From the NCBI RefSeq assembly GCF_014190935.1, contig NZ_JACHVV010000003.1, positions 248,001-312,000 on the forward strand: a stretch of 64,000 nt of DNA, in the 5' to 3' direction. Of this stretch, positions 1 through 8,433 are shown piece after piece. Within the stretch, counting starts at the first letter, position 1; every line of letters begins with the position of its first letter. Source of the DNA: Chryseomonas sp014190935 (GTDB lineage: Bacteria; Pseudomonadota; Gammaproteobacteria; Pseudomonadales; Pseudomonadaceae). The notes beneath the pieces are model-generated. The model did no database searches. It saw only the letters and a program-made list of their open reading frames with translations, and was not told where the DNA came from. Both the position numbers and the translations under genes were made by a program.

Positions 1-1374
1 GGTGACGATCTCCACCGTCTCGCCGCTGCCCAGCGGCTGCGACAGCGGCGCCAGGCGACGATTGATGCGGCAGGCGATGCAGCTGTTGCCCACGTCGGTG
101 TGCACCGCATAGGCGAAGTCCACGGCCGTGGAGCCCTTGGGCAGCTCCATGATGCGACCCTTGGGGGTGAAGACGTAAACCTCGTCGGGGAAGAGGTCGA
201 TCTTCACGTTCTCGATGAATTCCAGGGAGTTGCCCGCGCGCTGCTGCAACTCGAGAATGCCCTTCACCCACTGGCGGGCGCGCAGGTGGCTGGCGCGCGG
301 CTCGTCGCCGCCGGCCTTGTACAGACCATGGGCGGCGATGCCGTTGTTGGCCATCTCTTCCATCTCGCGGGTGCGGATCTGGATCTCGATGGGCACGCCG
401 TGCATGCCGAACAGGGTGGTGTGCAGGGACTGGTAGCCGTTGGCCTTGGGGATGGCGATGTAGTCCTTGAAGCGCCCCGGGAACGGCTTGTAGAGATTGT
501 GCACCGCGCCGAGCACCCGGTAGCAGGTGTCGACCTTGTCGACGATGATGCGGAAGCCGTAGACGTCCATGATCTCGTTGAACGACTTACGCTTGCCGCG
601 CATCTTCTGGTAGATGCTGTGCAGGTGCTTTTCGCGCCCGACCACCTCGCCGTCCAGGCCATCACGGGCCAGGCAGTTGGCCAGGGATTCCTGGATCTTG
701 CCGAGGATCTCGCGGCGATTGCCCCGCGCGGTCTTGACCGCCCGCTGGATGCGTTCGGCGCGCATCGGGTGCATGGCGCGGAAACCCAGGTCCTCGAATT
801 CCACGTAGAAATCGTGCATGCCCAGCCGGTTGGCGATGGGCGCGTAGATTTCCAGGGTTTCCTTGGCGATGCGCCGGCTCTTGTCCGGCGGCATGGCGTC
901 CAGGGTGCGCATGTTGTGCAGCCGGTCGGCCAGCTTGACCAGGATGACGCGGATGTCCTTGGACATCGCCATGGTCATCTTCTGGAAGTTCTCCGCCTGG
1001 GCCTCGGCCTTGGTCTCGAACTTCATCTGGGTCAGCTTGCTGACCCCGTCCACCAGCTCCGCCACCGTTTCGCCGAACTGGGCGACCAGGGCTTCCTTGG
1101 CGATGCCGGTGTCCTCGATCACGTCGTGCAGCATGGCCGCCATCAGGCTCTGATGGTCCATGTGCATGTCGGCGAGGATGTTGGCGACGGCCAGCGGATG
1201 GGTGACATAGGGCTCGCCGCTGCGGCGGCGCTGCCCATCGTGAGCCTGCTCGGCGTAGTAGTAGGCCCGCCTGACCAGGTTGACCTGGTCGGGGGTCAGG
1301 TAGTCCGCCAGACGCTCGGCCAGCAGATCGATGCCGGTCGGGCGGACGTCACCATACGCAGGCTCGGCGGCCAT
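1..1374 (-). CDS. spoT: Bifunctional (p)ppGpp synthetase/hydrolase SpoT (3' end outside window)
   Basis: SpoT makes and hydrolyses the alarmone (p)ppGpp in the cytosol. Translation from the ATG at 1374-1372 gives 458 residues with no stop before the window edge; family members are about 700 aa, so the C-terminal third is missing. The N-terminal HD hydrolase domain is visible, with His45, His59 and the pair His83-Asp84 (MLHDVIEDTG). The synthetase domain follows, including the segment GRFKDYIAIPKANGYQSLHT. The last residues (GSGETVEIVT) enter the TGS domain. The retained HD residues argue for SpoT rather than RelA. The start lies 3 nt after the rpoZ stop, so the two are co-transcribed, as is usual in Pseudomonas. 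Confidence 0.95.
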   Translation of the reverse strand, partial: MAAEPAYGDVRPTGIDLLAERLADYLTPDQVNLVRRAYYYAEQAHDGQRRRSGEPYVTHPLAVANILADMHMDHQSLMAAMLHDVIEDTGIAKEALVAQFGETVAELVDGVSKLTQMKFETKAEAQAENFQKMTMAMSKDIRVILVKLADRLHNMRTLDAMPPDKSRRIAKETLEIYAPIANRLGMHDFYVEFEDLGFRAMHPMRAERIQRAVKTARGNRREILGKIQESLANCLARDGLDGEVVGREKHLHSIYQKMRGKRKSFNEIMDVYGFRIIVDKVDTCYRVLGAVHNLYKPFPGRFKDYIAIPKANGYQSLHTTLFGMHGVPIEIQIRTREMEEMANNGIAAHGLYKAGGDEPRASHLRARQWVKGILELQQRAGNSLEFIENVKIDLFPDEVYVFTPKGRIMELPKGSTAVDFAYAVHTDVGNSCIACRINRRLAPLSQPLGSGETVEIVT

Positions 1375-1377
1375 GGC

Positions 1378-1650
1378 TTAGAGGGCCTCGCCGTCCGCTT
1401 CTTCGTTGACTTCGAAAGCGGCAAACAGCGGCTCTTCTTCGACGATGTCGTCCAGACGGATGACTTCCTCGTCGACCAGGCCTTCGGCGATCTCGCGCAG
1501 GGCGACGACGGTGGGCTTGTCGTTGTCCCACGGTACCTTGGGCTCCTTGCCGCCGGTGGCCAGCTGGCGCGAGCGCTTGGTGGCGAGCATGACCAGCTCG
1601 AATCGGTTGTCTACGTTGTCCAGGCAGTCTTCGACAGTAACGCGGGCCAT
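1378..1650 (-). CDS. rpoZ: RNA polymerase omega subunit
   Basis: This 90-residue protein starts MARVTVEDCLDNVDNRFELV and matches RpoZ over its whole length. Omega helps assemble the beta-prime subunit into RNA polymerase and contributes to ppGpp binding. An upstream in-frame ATG would add 34 non-conserved residues, so the start at 1650 is preferred. It lies immediately before spoT, giving a stringent-response unit. In most pseudomonads gmk precedes rpoZ; here the region upstream is a promoter and then the 3' end of glcB, so gmk is not adjacent. Confidence 0.95.
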   Translation of the reverse strand: MARVTVEDCLDNVDNRFELVMLATKRSRQLATGGKEPKVPWDNDKPTVVALREIAEGLVDEEVIRLDDIVEEEPLFAAFEVNEEADGEAL

Positions 1651-1695
1651 GGTCTTCCTCGTGGCGATGATGATCCCGGGAACGGGGGACCCGAT

Positions 1696-1724
1696 AGTAT
1701 AAAAATTCGCCAGTGGCAAGGGAA
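1696..1724 (-). promoter_or_regulatory. Probable sigma-70 promoter of rpoZ-spoT
   Basis: On the minus strand a good -10 box TATACT (1701-1696) is preceded by a 17-nt spacer and a weak -35 TTCCCT (1724-1719). It lies in an AT-rich patch about 45 nt upstream of the rpoZ start. Because glcB lies upstream, rpoZ needs its own promoter here. Prediction by eye only. Confidence 0.5.
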
Positions 1725-1767
1725 GAGGCGGTGGTCGGAGGACCACCGGCACCTCACCTGGGGAAGC

Positions 1768-1794
1768 GGCTCCCGCCCGCGGCGGACGGGAGCC
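1768..1794 (-). terminator. Hairpin downstream of glcB
   Basis: A GC-rich inverted repeat (outer arms GGCTCCCG and CGGGAGCC) begins 10 nt after the glcB stop. A second hairpin (arms GGTGGTC and GACCACC) lies at 1730-1747. Neither is followed by a clear U-run, so termination may be weak or Rho-dependent. Together they probably insulate rpoZ from the glc operon. Confidence 0.4.
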
Positions 1795-1803
1795 CTGGCC
1801 GGA

Positions 1804-3978
1804 TCAGGCGCCGGCTTTCTTCTTCAGGCGCCAGGCGTGCAGCAGCGGCTCGGTGTAGCCGCTGGGCTGCTCGCGGCCCTTGAAGATGAGGTCGCGGGCG
1901 GCGCGGTAGGCGTAGGAGCTGTCGAAGTGGCCGGCCATGGGCTCGTAGAGGGCATCGCCGGCGTTCTGGCCGTCGACCACCTTGGCCATGCGCTGCAGCG
2001 TCTCGTCCACCTGCTCGGCGGTTACCACGCCGTGGTGCAGCCAGTTGGCGATGTGCTGGCTGGAGATGCGCAGGGTGGCGCGGTCTTCCATCAGGCCGAC
2101 GTCATGGATGTCGGGCACCTTGGAGCAGCCGACGCCCTGGTCGACCCAGCGCACCACGTAGCCGAGGATGCCCTGGCAGTTGTTGTCCAGTTCCTGCTGG
2201 ATGGCCTCGGCGGACCAGTCCGGCGACTCGGCCACCGGCACGCTGAGCAGGCCGGCGAGCAATTCGCCGCGGGCGGCGTCGACGTCGCTGCGTTCCAGCT
2301 CCTGCTGTACCTGCTGGACGTTGACCTGGTGGTAATGCAGCGCGTGCAGCACGGCGGCGGTGGGCGACGGCACCCAGGCGGTGTTGGCGCCGGCCTTGGG
2401 ATGGCCGATCTTCTGCTCCAGCATGGCCGCCATCAAATCCGGCATGGCCCACATGCCCTTGCCGATCTGCGCCTTGCCGCGCAGGCCGCAGGCCAGGCCC
2501 ACCAGCACGTTGTTGCGCTCGTAGGCGGTGATCCACCTGGAGGTCTTCATGTCGCCCTTGCGCAGCATGGGCCCGGCCAGCATGGCGGTGTGCATCTCGT
2601 CGCCGGTGCGGTCGAGGAAGCCGGTGTTGATGAAGGCTACCCGCGCGGCGGCGGCGGCGATGCAGGCCTTGAGGTTGACGCTGGTGCGGCGCTCCTCGTC
2701 CATGATGCCCAGCTTGACGGTGTTGGCCGGCAGCCCCAGCAGGGACTCGACGCGGTCGAACAGCTGGACGGCGAAGGCCACCTCGGTCGGGCCGTGCATC
2801 TTGGGTTTGACGATGTACACCGAACCGCTGCGGGAATTGCCCTGGCGCTTGAGGTCGTGCATGGCGATGGTCACGGTGACCAGGGCGTCGAGGATGCCCT
2901 CGGGGATCTCGCGGCCGTCTTCCAGCAGCACCGCCGGATTGGTCATCAGGTGGCCGACGTTGCGGATGAACAGCAGCGAGCGCCCGTGCAGGCTCAGCGG
3001 CTGGCCGTCGGCGCCCTGGTACTGGCGATCGGGATTGAGGCGGCGGGTAAAGGTCTCGCCGCCCTTGCTGACCTCCTCAACCAGGTCGCCCTTCATCAGG
3101 CCCAGCCAGTTGCGATAGGCCAGGACCTTGTCGGCGGCGTCCACCGCGGCGATGGAGTCTTCCAGGTCCATGATGGTGCTGACCGCGGCTTCCATCAGCA
3201 GGTCCTTGACCCCGGCGGCGTCGGTCTTGCCGATGGCGCTGTCGCGGTCGATCTGGATCTCCAGGTGCAGGCCGTTATGGCGCAGCAGCACCGCGGACGG
3301 ATCGGCGGCCTCGCCCTGGAAGCCGACGAAGGCGGCCGGATCGGCCAGTTCGCTGGTGCCGTTCCTGAGGTCCACCACCAGGCGACCGTCCTGGATGCGG
3401 TAGGCGGTGGCGTCCTTGTGCGAGCCACTGGCCAGGGGTGCCACGCCGTCCAGCACCTGGCGGGCGAAGGCCACCACCTTGGCACCGCGGGTGGGGTTGT
3501 AGCCCTTGCCGCGCTCGGCGCCGTCGCTCTCGGACAGGGCGTCGGTGCCATAGAGGGCGTCGTACAGCGAACCCCAGCGCGCGTTGGCGGCGTTTAGGGC
3601 GTAGCGGGCGTTGAGCACCGGCACCACCAGCTGCGGACCGGCCTGCTCGGCGATCTCGCGGTCGACACCGGCCGTCGAGGCCTGCACCTGGCCGGGGACC
3701 GGTTGCAGATAGCCGATGCCTTCCAGAAAGCTCTGGTAGGCGGCCAGATCGGTGACCGGGCCGGGATGGGCGCTGTGCCAGTTGTCCAGCTCGACCTGCA
3801 GGCGATCACGCTCGGCCAGCAGTTCGCGATTGCGCGGTGCCAGCTCGTGCACCAGGGTGTCCACGCCCGACCAGAAGGCGGCGGTGTCGAGTCCGGTGCC
3901 GGGCAGCACCTCCTCGTCGATGAAACGCTGCAGCTCGGTGGCCACCTGCAGGCGGCCCAGGGTAGTGCGGTCGGTCAT
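1804..3978 (-). CDS. glcB: Malate synthase G
   Basis: Condenses glyoxylate with acetyl-CoA to malate, letting cells use the glyoxylate made from glycolate. The protein is 724 aa, the length of the monomeric G isoform. Recognisable stretches include the FIRNVGHLMTNPA region and the C-terminal GCSKVPDIHDVGLMEDRATL block, which holds the family's catalytic aspartate. The start MTDRTTLGRLQ at 3978 is chosen because the upstream extension is not conserved. It is last in the glc operon, 37 nt after glcG. In P. aeruginosa glcB is elsewhere; the E. coli glc operon is also glcDEFGB, so this arrangement is functionally coherent. Confidence 0.96.
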   Translation of the reverse strand: MTDRTTLGRLQVATELQRFIDEEVLPGTGLDTAAFWSGVDTLVHELAPRNRELLAERDRLQVELDNWHSAHPGPVTDLAAYQSFLEGIGYLQPVPGQVQASTAGVDREIAEQAGPQLVVPVLNARYALNAANARWGSLYDALYGTDALSESDGAERGKGYNPTRGAKVVAFARQVLDGVAPLASGSHKDATAYRIQDGRLVVDLRNGTSELADPAAFVGFQGEAADPSAVLLRHNGLHLEIQIDRDSAIGKTDAAGVKDLLMEAAVSTIMDLEDSIAAVDAADKVLAYRNWLGLMKGDLVEEVSKGGETFTRRLNPDRQYQGADGQPLSLHGRSLLFIRNVGHLMTNPAVLLEDGREIPEGILDALVTVTIAMHDLKRQGNSRSGSVYIVKPKMHGPTEVAFAVQLFDRVESLLGLPANTVKLGIMDEERRTSVNLKACIAAAAARVAFINTGFLDRTGDEMHTAMLAGPMLRKGDMKTSRWITAYERNNVLVGLACGLRGKAQIGKGMWAMPDLMAAMLEQKIGHPKAGANTAWVPSPTAAVLHALHYHQVNVQQVQQELERSDVDAARGELLAGLLSVPVAESPDWSAEAIQQELDNNCQGILGYVVRWVDQGVGCSKVPDIHDVGLMEDRATLRISSQHIANWLHHGVVTAEQVDETLQRMAKVVDGQNAGDALYEPMAGHFDSSYAYRAARDLIFKGREQPSGYTEPLLHAWRLKKKAGA

Positions 3979-4015
3979 GATGGCTTTCCTTGGTAACGAA
4001 AATGTCGAGAGAGGG

Positions 4016-4420
4016 TTAACCCAGCGCGGCGATGGCGGCTTTCGCGACCTGCGCATCTTCCGGCGCCTTGACGCCGGAGACGCCGACCGCGCCCACCACC
4101 TGGCCGTCCACCAGGATGGGCACCCCGCCTTCGAGCATGCCCTGCATCAGCGGCGCGCTGAGAAAGGCGGTGCGGCCGTTGTTGATCATCTCTTCCAGCA
4201 CCTTGGACTCCTTGCGCGCCAGGGCGGCGCTGCGCGCCTTTTCCGGGGCAATGTAGGCGCTGTTGGGCGCGGCGCCATCGAGGCGCAGCAGGGCCAGCGG
4301 GTGGCCGCCGTCATCGGCCACGGCGATGCACACGGCCCAGCCCTGGCGCTCGGCTTCGGCGCGACCGGCGGCCAGCAGGGTGTCGATCTCGGCAAGGGTG
4401 AGCACGGCTTTGGTCTTCAT
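4016..4420 (-). CDS. glcG: GlcG/HbpS-family protein of the glycolate operon
   Basis: A 134-residue DUF336 (GlcG/HbpS) protein, MKTKAVLTLAEIDTLL, with the family's VAVADDGGHPLALLR-type segment and the glycine-rich GGVPILVDGQVVGAVGVSG loop. Members are small cytosolic proteins often encoded with glycolate oxidase; some bind haem or cobalamin, but the role of GlcG is not settled. It lies 14 nt after glcF and 37 nt before glcB, so it is expressed with the operon. Confidence 0.9.
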   Translation of the reverse strand: MKTKAVLTLAEIDTLLAAGRAEAERQGWAVCIAVADDGGHPLALLRLDGAAPNSAYIAPEKARSAALARKESKVLEEMINNGRTAFLSAPLMQGMLEGGVPILVDGQVVGAVGVSGVKAPEDAQVAKAAIAALG

Positions 4421-4434
4421 GGGGCCTCCAGGGT

Positions 4435-5667
4435 TCAGGGTTGGGTCGGAGCGGCCAGGGCCGCGTCGAGGATTTCGATCCAGTGGCGCACCGGGGTACG
4501 CCCGGCGCCGTCGAGATGGCTCTGGCAGCCGATGTTGGCGGTGGCGATCACCTCGGGGTGACCGCTCTCCAGGGCGTCGAGCTTGGCGTCGCGCAGCCGC
4601 CGCGACAAGTCCGGCTGGGTCAGCGAATAGGTGCCGGCCGAGCCGCAGCAGAGGTGGCCGTCGGGCACCGGCGCCAGCGGAAAGCCGAGGCGCTGCAGGA
4701 CGCCTTCCACGGCGCCACCCAGGCGCTGGGCGTGCTGCAGGGTGCAGGGACAGTGGAAGGCCAGTCGCGGGGTGTCCTTCAGCTGCAGCTCTTCCAGCGG
4801 CAGCTCGCGCAGCACCTCCACCAGGTCGCGGGTGCGCGCCGAGACTTCACGCGCCTTGGCCGCATAGGCCGGATCGTCCTTGAGCAGGCTGGCGTACTCC
4901 TTGACGAAGGCGCCGCAGCCGCTGGCGGTCTGGATGATGGCTTCGGCACCGTCCTGCAGCGCCGGCCACCAGGCGTCGATATTGCGCCGGGCACGATCGA
5001 GGCCGGCTTCCTGGGCATTGAGGTGGTAGTCCACCGCGCCACAGCAGCCGGCGCGGGGCGCGGCCTCCAGGCTGATGCCGAGGCGATCCAGCACCCGCGC
5101 GGTGGCGGCATTGGTGTTGGGCGACAGCCCCGGCTGCACGCAGCCTTCGAGGATCAGCATGCGCCGCGCGTGGCGTGGTGCCGGACGCACGCCCGGGGCG
5201 GCGATGCGCGCCGGCAGCTTGGCCTGGACGCCTGCCGGCAGCAGCGGCTTCAGTGCCTGGCCGCCTTTCAGCAGCGCCCCGAACAGGCGCGGCTGCGGCA
5301 GCACCTGGCGCAGCCCGGCGCGCAGCAGCCGCTGGCCCAGCGGGCGCGGTACCCGGCGCTCCACCTCGGCGCGGCCGATGTCGAGCAATTCGTGATAGGA
5401 GACGCCCGAGGGACAGGTGGTCTCGCAGTTGCGGCAGGTCAGGCAGCGGTCGAGGTGCTCGCGGGTCTTTTCGCTGACCTCGCCGCCTTCGAGCATGCCC
5501 TTGATCAGGTAGATACGCCCGCGCGGGCCGTCCAGCTCGTCGCCGAGCAACTGGTAGGTCGGGCAGGTGGCGTTGCAGAAGCCGCAGTGCACGCAGCTGC
5601 GCAGCACCCGCTCGGCATCGGCGGCGCGGGGCAGTTCGCGGGCGGCGGGACTCAGATTGGTTTGCAT
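4435..5667 (-). CDS. glcF: Glycolate oxidase iron-sulfur subunit
   Basis: Electron-transfer subunit of the membrane-associated glycolate oxidase GlcDEF, which oxidises glycolate to glyoxylate. The 410-aa protein has two N-terminal 4Fe-4S motifs (CVHCGFCNATCP and CLTCRNCETTCP) and two later cysteine-rich CCG domains (AGCCGAVDYHL and LCCGSAGTY), as in heterodisulfide-reductase-like subunits. It follows glcE after a 12-nt gap and precedes glcG by 14 nt. Confidence 0.96.
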   Translation of the reverse strand: MQTNLSPAARELPRAADAERVLRSCVHCGFCNATCPTYQLLGDELDGPRGRIYLIKGMLEGGEVSEKTREHLDRCLTCRNCETTCPSGVSYHELLDIGRAEVERRVPRPLGQRLLRAGLRQVLPQPRLFGALLKGGQALKPLLPAGVQAKLPARIAAPGVRPAPRHARRMLILEGCVQPGLSPNTNAATARVLDRLGISLEAAPRAGCCGAVDYHLNAQEAGLDRARRNIDAWWPALQDGAEAIIQTASGCGAFVKEYASLLKDDPAYAAKAREVSARTRDLVEVLRELPLEELQLKDTPRLAFHCPCTLQHAQRLGGAVEGVLQRLGFPLAPVPDGHLCCGSAGTYSLTQPDLSRRLRDAKLDALESGHPEVIATANIGCQSHLDGAGRTPVRHWIEILDAALAAPTQP

Positions 5668-5679
5668 GAGGTCTTTCCC

Positions 5680-6726
5680 CTACAGCCCGGCGTACAGCCG
5701 ACCCGGATTGAAGATCCCCTGGGGATCCAGGCGCGCCTTGAGGCGGCGGTGATAGTCGAGCAGCGCGGCCGGCAGCGGATGCTGGGCCTCGCGCTCGGCG
5801 TCCGGCGTGTAGCACAGCGCATGGCCACCGGCGCGCTCGGCGATCCCGCGCAGCACGGTGGCCGGGGCATCGCTCTTGAGCCAGTACTGGGCACCGCCCC
5901 AGTCCAGCAACAGGCTGCCGGGCAACTCCAGCAGCGGGGTATTGACCGGTACCGACAGCCGCCACAGCGGCCTGGGATCGTCGAAGAAGGCCAGCCGCTG
6001 TTCGTTGAGCTCGTCCCAGAAGGTCTCGCCCAGGGCTTCGCCGCCCAGGCGATCGACGGCCGAGCGCACCGAGCCCTCGCCGCCCTCCAGGCGCAGGTGC
6101 AGCCGCTGGCCGTCATGGCAGGCCGCCGAGATCGGCAGGGCTTCGCGGCCCCAGACGGCCAGGCGCTGCAGGGCGCGCGCGGCGTCCAGTTCCAGGCTCA
6201 GACTCCGGGTGCAGCGCGGCCTGGGCAGCACCTTGAAGGACACCTCGGTGATCACCCCCAGGCAACCCTGGCTGCCGGCCAGCAGGCGGGAGACGTCATA
6301 GCCGGCGACGTTCTTCATCACCTCGCCGCCGAATCTGAGGTGCTCGCCGGTGCCGGTGATCAGACGGGTACCCAGGACGAAATCCCTCAGGCTGCCGGCC
6401 CAGGGGCGGCGCGGACCGGAGAGGCCGCAGGCCAGAGTACCGCCGACGGTGGCGCCCGCCCCCAGCCGCGGCGGTTCGCAGGGCAGCATCTGCCCCCGTT
6501 CGGCCAGGGCGGCATCGAGTTCGGCCAGCGGCGTGCCGGTGCGCACCGTGGCCACCAGTTCGGTGGGATCGTAGTGCACCAGGCCGCGATGGCCGCTGAC
6601 GTCCAGCGGCTCGCCGTCCACCGGGCGCCCCAGCCGAGCCTTGGTGTCGCCGCCATGGATGCGCAGCGGCTGACGGCGGACCAGGGCCTCGCGGACCTGG
6701 TCGAGGAGCAGTTCCAGGCTGTCCAT
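5680..6726 (-). CDS. glcE: Glycolate oxidase FAD-binding subunit GlcE
   Basis: Second flavoprotein subunit of glycolate oxidase. The 348-aa protein starts MDSLELLLDQVREAL and carries a shortened FAD-binding PCMH domain (LRIHGGDTK, CEPPRLGAGATVGGTLACG, NVAGYDVSRLLAGSQG). The glcD stop and glcE start overlap as TGATG at 6728-6724, which fixes the start and implies translational coupling. A longer reading frame upstream runs into glcD and is discarded. Confidence 0.95.
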   Translation of the reverse strand: MDSLELLLDQVREALVRRQPLRIHGGDTKARLGRPVDGEPLDVSGHRGLVHYDPTELVATVRTGTPLAELDAALAERGQMLPCEPPRLGAGATVGGTLACGLSGPRRPWAGSLRDFVLGTRLITGTGEHLRFGGEVMKNVAGYDVSRLLAGSQGCLGVITEVSFKVLPRPRCTRSLSLELDAARALQRLAVWGREALPISAACHDGQRLHLRLEGGEGSVRSAVDRLGGEALGETFWDELNEQRLAFFDDPRPLWRLSVPVNTPLLELPGSLLLDWGGAQYWLKSDAPATVLRGIAERAGGHALCYTPDAEREAQHPLPAALLDYHRRLKARLDPQGIFNPGRLYAGL

Positions 6727-8225
6727 CAGAAGCGCTCCAGTTCGGGGTGGGGCAACTGGCCGCGATGCACGTGCAGGCCACCGAATTCGGCGCAGCGGTG
6801 CAGGGTCGGCACGTTCTTGCCGGGATTGAGCAGCCCGGGGGCGTCGAAGGCGGCCTTCACCGCATGGAAGAAGAGCAGTTCGCCGGACTGGAACTGGGTG
6901 CACATGGCATTGATCTTTTCCCGACCCACGCCGTGTTCGCCGGTGATGGTGCCGCCCACCGCCACGCAGAGGTCGAGGATGCGGCCACCCAGGGCCTCGG
7001 CCTGCTCCAGCTCGCCGGGCCGGTTGGCATCGAAGAGGATCAGCGGATGCAGGTTGCCGTCACCGGCATGGAAGACATTGCCCACCGCCAGGCTGTATTC
7101 CGCCGACAGCGCCTCGATGCCGCGCAGCACCTCGGGCAAGGCGCGGCGTGGAATGGTGCCGTCCATGCAGTAGTAGTCGGGCGACAGCCGCCCCACCGCG
7201 GGAAAGGCGTTCTTGCGCCCGGCCCAGAATTTCTGCCGCTCGGCCTCGTCGCGGGCCAGGCGGATCTCGGTGGCACCGGCGGCGGCCAGCAGGCTGCTGA
7301 CGCGCTCGATGTCGGCGGCCACGTCGGCTTCCACCCCGTCCAGCTCGCAGAGCAGGATGGCCGCGGCGTCCACCGGGTAGCCGGCGTGGATGAAGTCCTC
7401 GGCGGCTCTCAGGGTCAGGTTGTCCATCATCTCCAGGCCGCCGGGGATGATGCCGGCGGCGATGATGTCGGCCACCGCCGCCCCGGCGCGCTCGATGTCG
7501 GCGAAGCTGGCCATGACCACCCGGGCGCAGGGCGGCTTGGGCAGCAGCTTGACGGTCACCTCCACCACCACCCCGAGCAGCCCTTCGGAGCCGGTGAACA
7601 GCGCCAGCAGGTCGAAGCCGGGGCTGTCCAGGGCGGCGCTGCCCAGGGTCAGGCGCTCGCCTTCCAGGGTGACGACCTCCACCGCCAGCACGTTGTGCAC
7701 GGTCAGGCCGTATTTCAGGCAGTGCACGCCACCGGCATTCTCGGCGACGTTGCCGCCGATGGAGCAGGCGATCTGCGAGGAGGGATCGGGCGCGTAGTAG
7801 AGGTCGTGGGGCGCCGCGGCCTGGGAGATGGCCAGGTTGCGTACGCCAGGCTGGACCCGGGCGCGGCGGCCATCGGGGTCTACCTCGAGGATGCGATTGA
7901 GGCGCGCCATCACCAGCAGCACGCCCTGCTCCAGTGGCAGGGCGCCGCCGGACAGCCCGGTACCGGCGCCGCGCGCCACCAGGGGTACCTGCAGTTCGTG
8001 GCAGAGGCGCAGGGTCGCCTGCACCTGCTCCACCGTTTCCGGCAGCACCACCAGCAGCGGCGTGGTGCGATAGGCCGCCAGGCCGTCGCACTCATAGGGT
8101 TTGAGGTCTTCCCTGTCGTGCAGCAGGCAGTGTTCGGGCAGTTCGGCACGCAACCGCTGCAGCAGTCGCGCCTTGTCCGGGCGGGGCAAGGCGCCGTCGA
8201 GACGTTCGTCGTAGACCAGGCTCAT
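6726..8225 (-). CDS. glcD: Glycolate oxidase subunit GlcD
   Basis: Catalytic FAD-linked subunit that oxidises glycolate (and D-lactate in relatives). The 499-aa protein has the FAD-binding PCMH domain near the N-terminus (LVARGAGTGLSGGALP, SIGGNVAENAGG) and a C-terminal oxidase domain with NVFHAGDGNLHPLILF and GTITGEHGVG. The start MSLVYDERLDG at 8225 is preferred over an upstream in-frame codon because the extension is not conserved; its ribosome binding site is weak. First gene of the operon, divergent from glcC across 208 nt holding two operator-like palindromes. Confidence 0.96.
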   Translation of the reverse strand: MSLVYDERLDGALPRPDKARLLQRLRAELPEHCLLHDREDLKPYECDGLAAYRTTPLLVVLPETVEQVQATLRLCHELQVPLVARGAGTGLSGGALPLEQGVLLVMARLNRILEVDPDGRRARVQPGVRNLAISQAAAPHDLYYAPDPSSQIACSIGGNVAENAGGVHCLKYGLTVHNVLAVEVVTLEGERLTLGSAALDSPGFDLLALFTGSEGLLGVVVEVTVKLLPKPPCARVVMASFADIERAGAAVADIIAAGIIPGGLEMMDNLTLRAAEDFIHAGYPVDAAAILLCELDGVEADVAADIERVSSLLAAAGATEIRLARDEAERQKFWAGRKNAFPAVGRLSPDYYCMDGTIPRRALPEVLRGIEALSAEYSLAVGNVFHAGDGNLHPLILFDANRPGELEQAEALGGRILDLCVAVGGTITGEHGVGREKINAMCTQFQSGELLFFHAVKAAFDAPGLLNPGKNVPTLHRCAEFGGLHVHRGQLPHPELERF

Positions 8226-8307
8226 CGGGTAACCGCCATTGTTGTTGTTCTGGCTGGAAAGGCTTCGTTGTACCCCGACTGCAACGCGGGCGTCCATGGC
8301 TCGAGGC

Positions 8308-8322
8308 ACTGGTCATACCAGT
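8308..8322. promoter_or_regulatory. Candidate GlcC operator, glcD side
   Basis: ACTGGTCATACCAGT is an inverted repeat with 6-bp arms around a 3-bp centre. The core TGGTCATACCA fits the TGGT-N3-ACCA pattern typical of FadR-subfamily GntR operators. It lies 83 nt upstream of the glcD start. The same 11-bp core recurs exactly 100 bp away next to glcC. Confidence 0.65.
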
Positions 8323-8409
8323 TTTTTCAGGCTCTTCGACCAAAGGATGAGCCGTTTTCAGCCCACTTGACGGCGAAAGCGGCCAGTGGCCCACTAGCGC
8401 CAAACCTCG

Positions 8410-8420
8410 TGGTCATACCA
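8410..8420. promoter_or_regulatory. Candidate GlcC operator, glcC side
   Basis: TGGTCATACCA repeats the core of the site at 8310-8320. It sits 13 nt upstream of the glcC start and just before its ribosome binding site, a position that would suit autorepression. Its flanks are not palindromic, so binding may be weaker than at the other site. Confidence 0.6.
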
Positions 8421-8433
8421 GCAGGAAATCGCC

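Noticed and set aside
100..3597. Very long open frame opposite spoT, rpoZ and glcB
   Set aside because: It is an artefact of high GC on the opposite strand. The protein is low-complexity, rich in Gly, His, Val and Asp, and spans three real genes.
4441..7173. Long open frame opposite glcF, glcE and glcD
   Set aside because: Same type of shadow; the minus-strand genes have clear FeS and FAD motifs.
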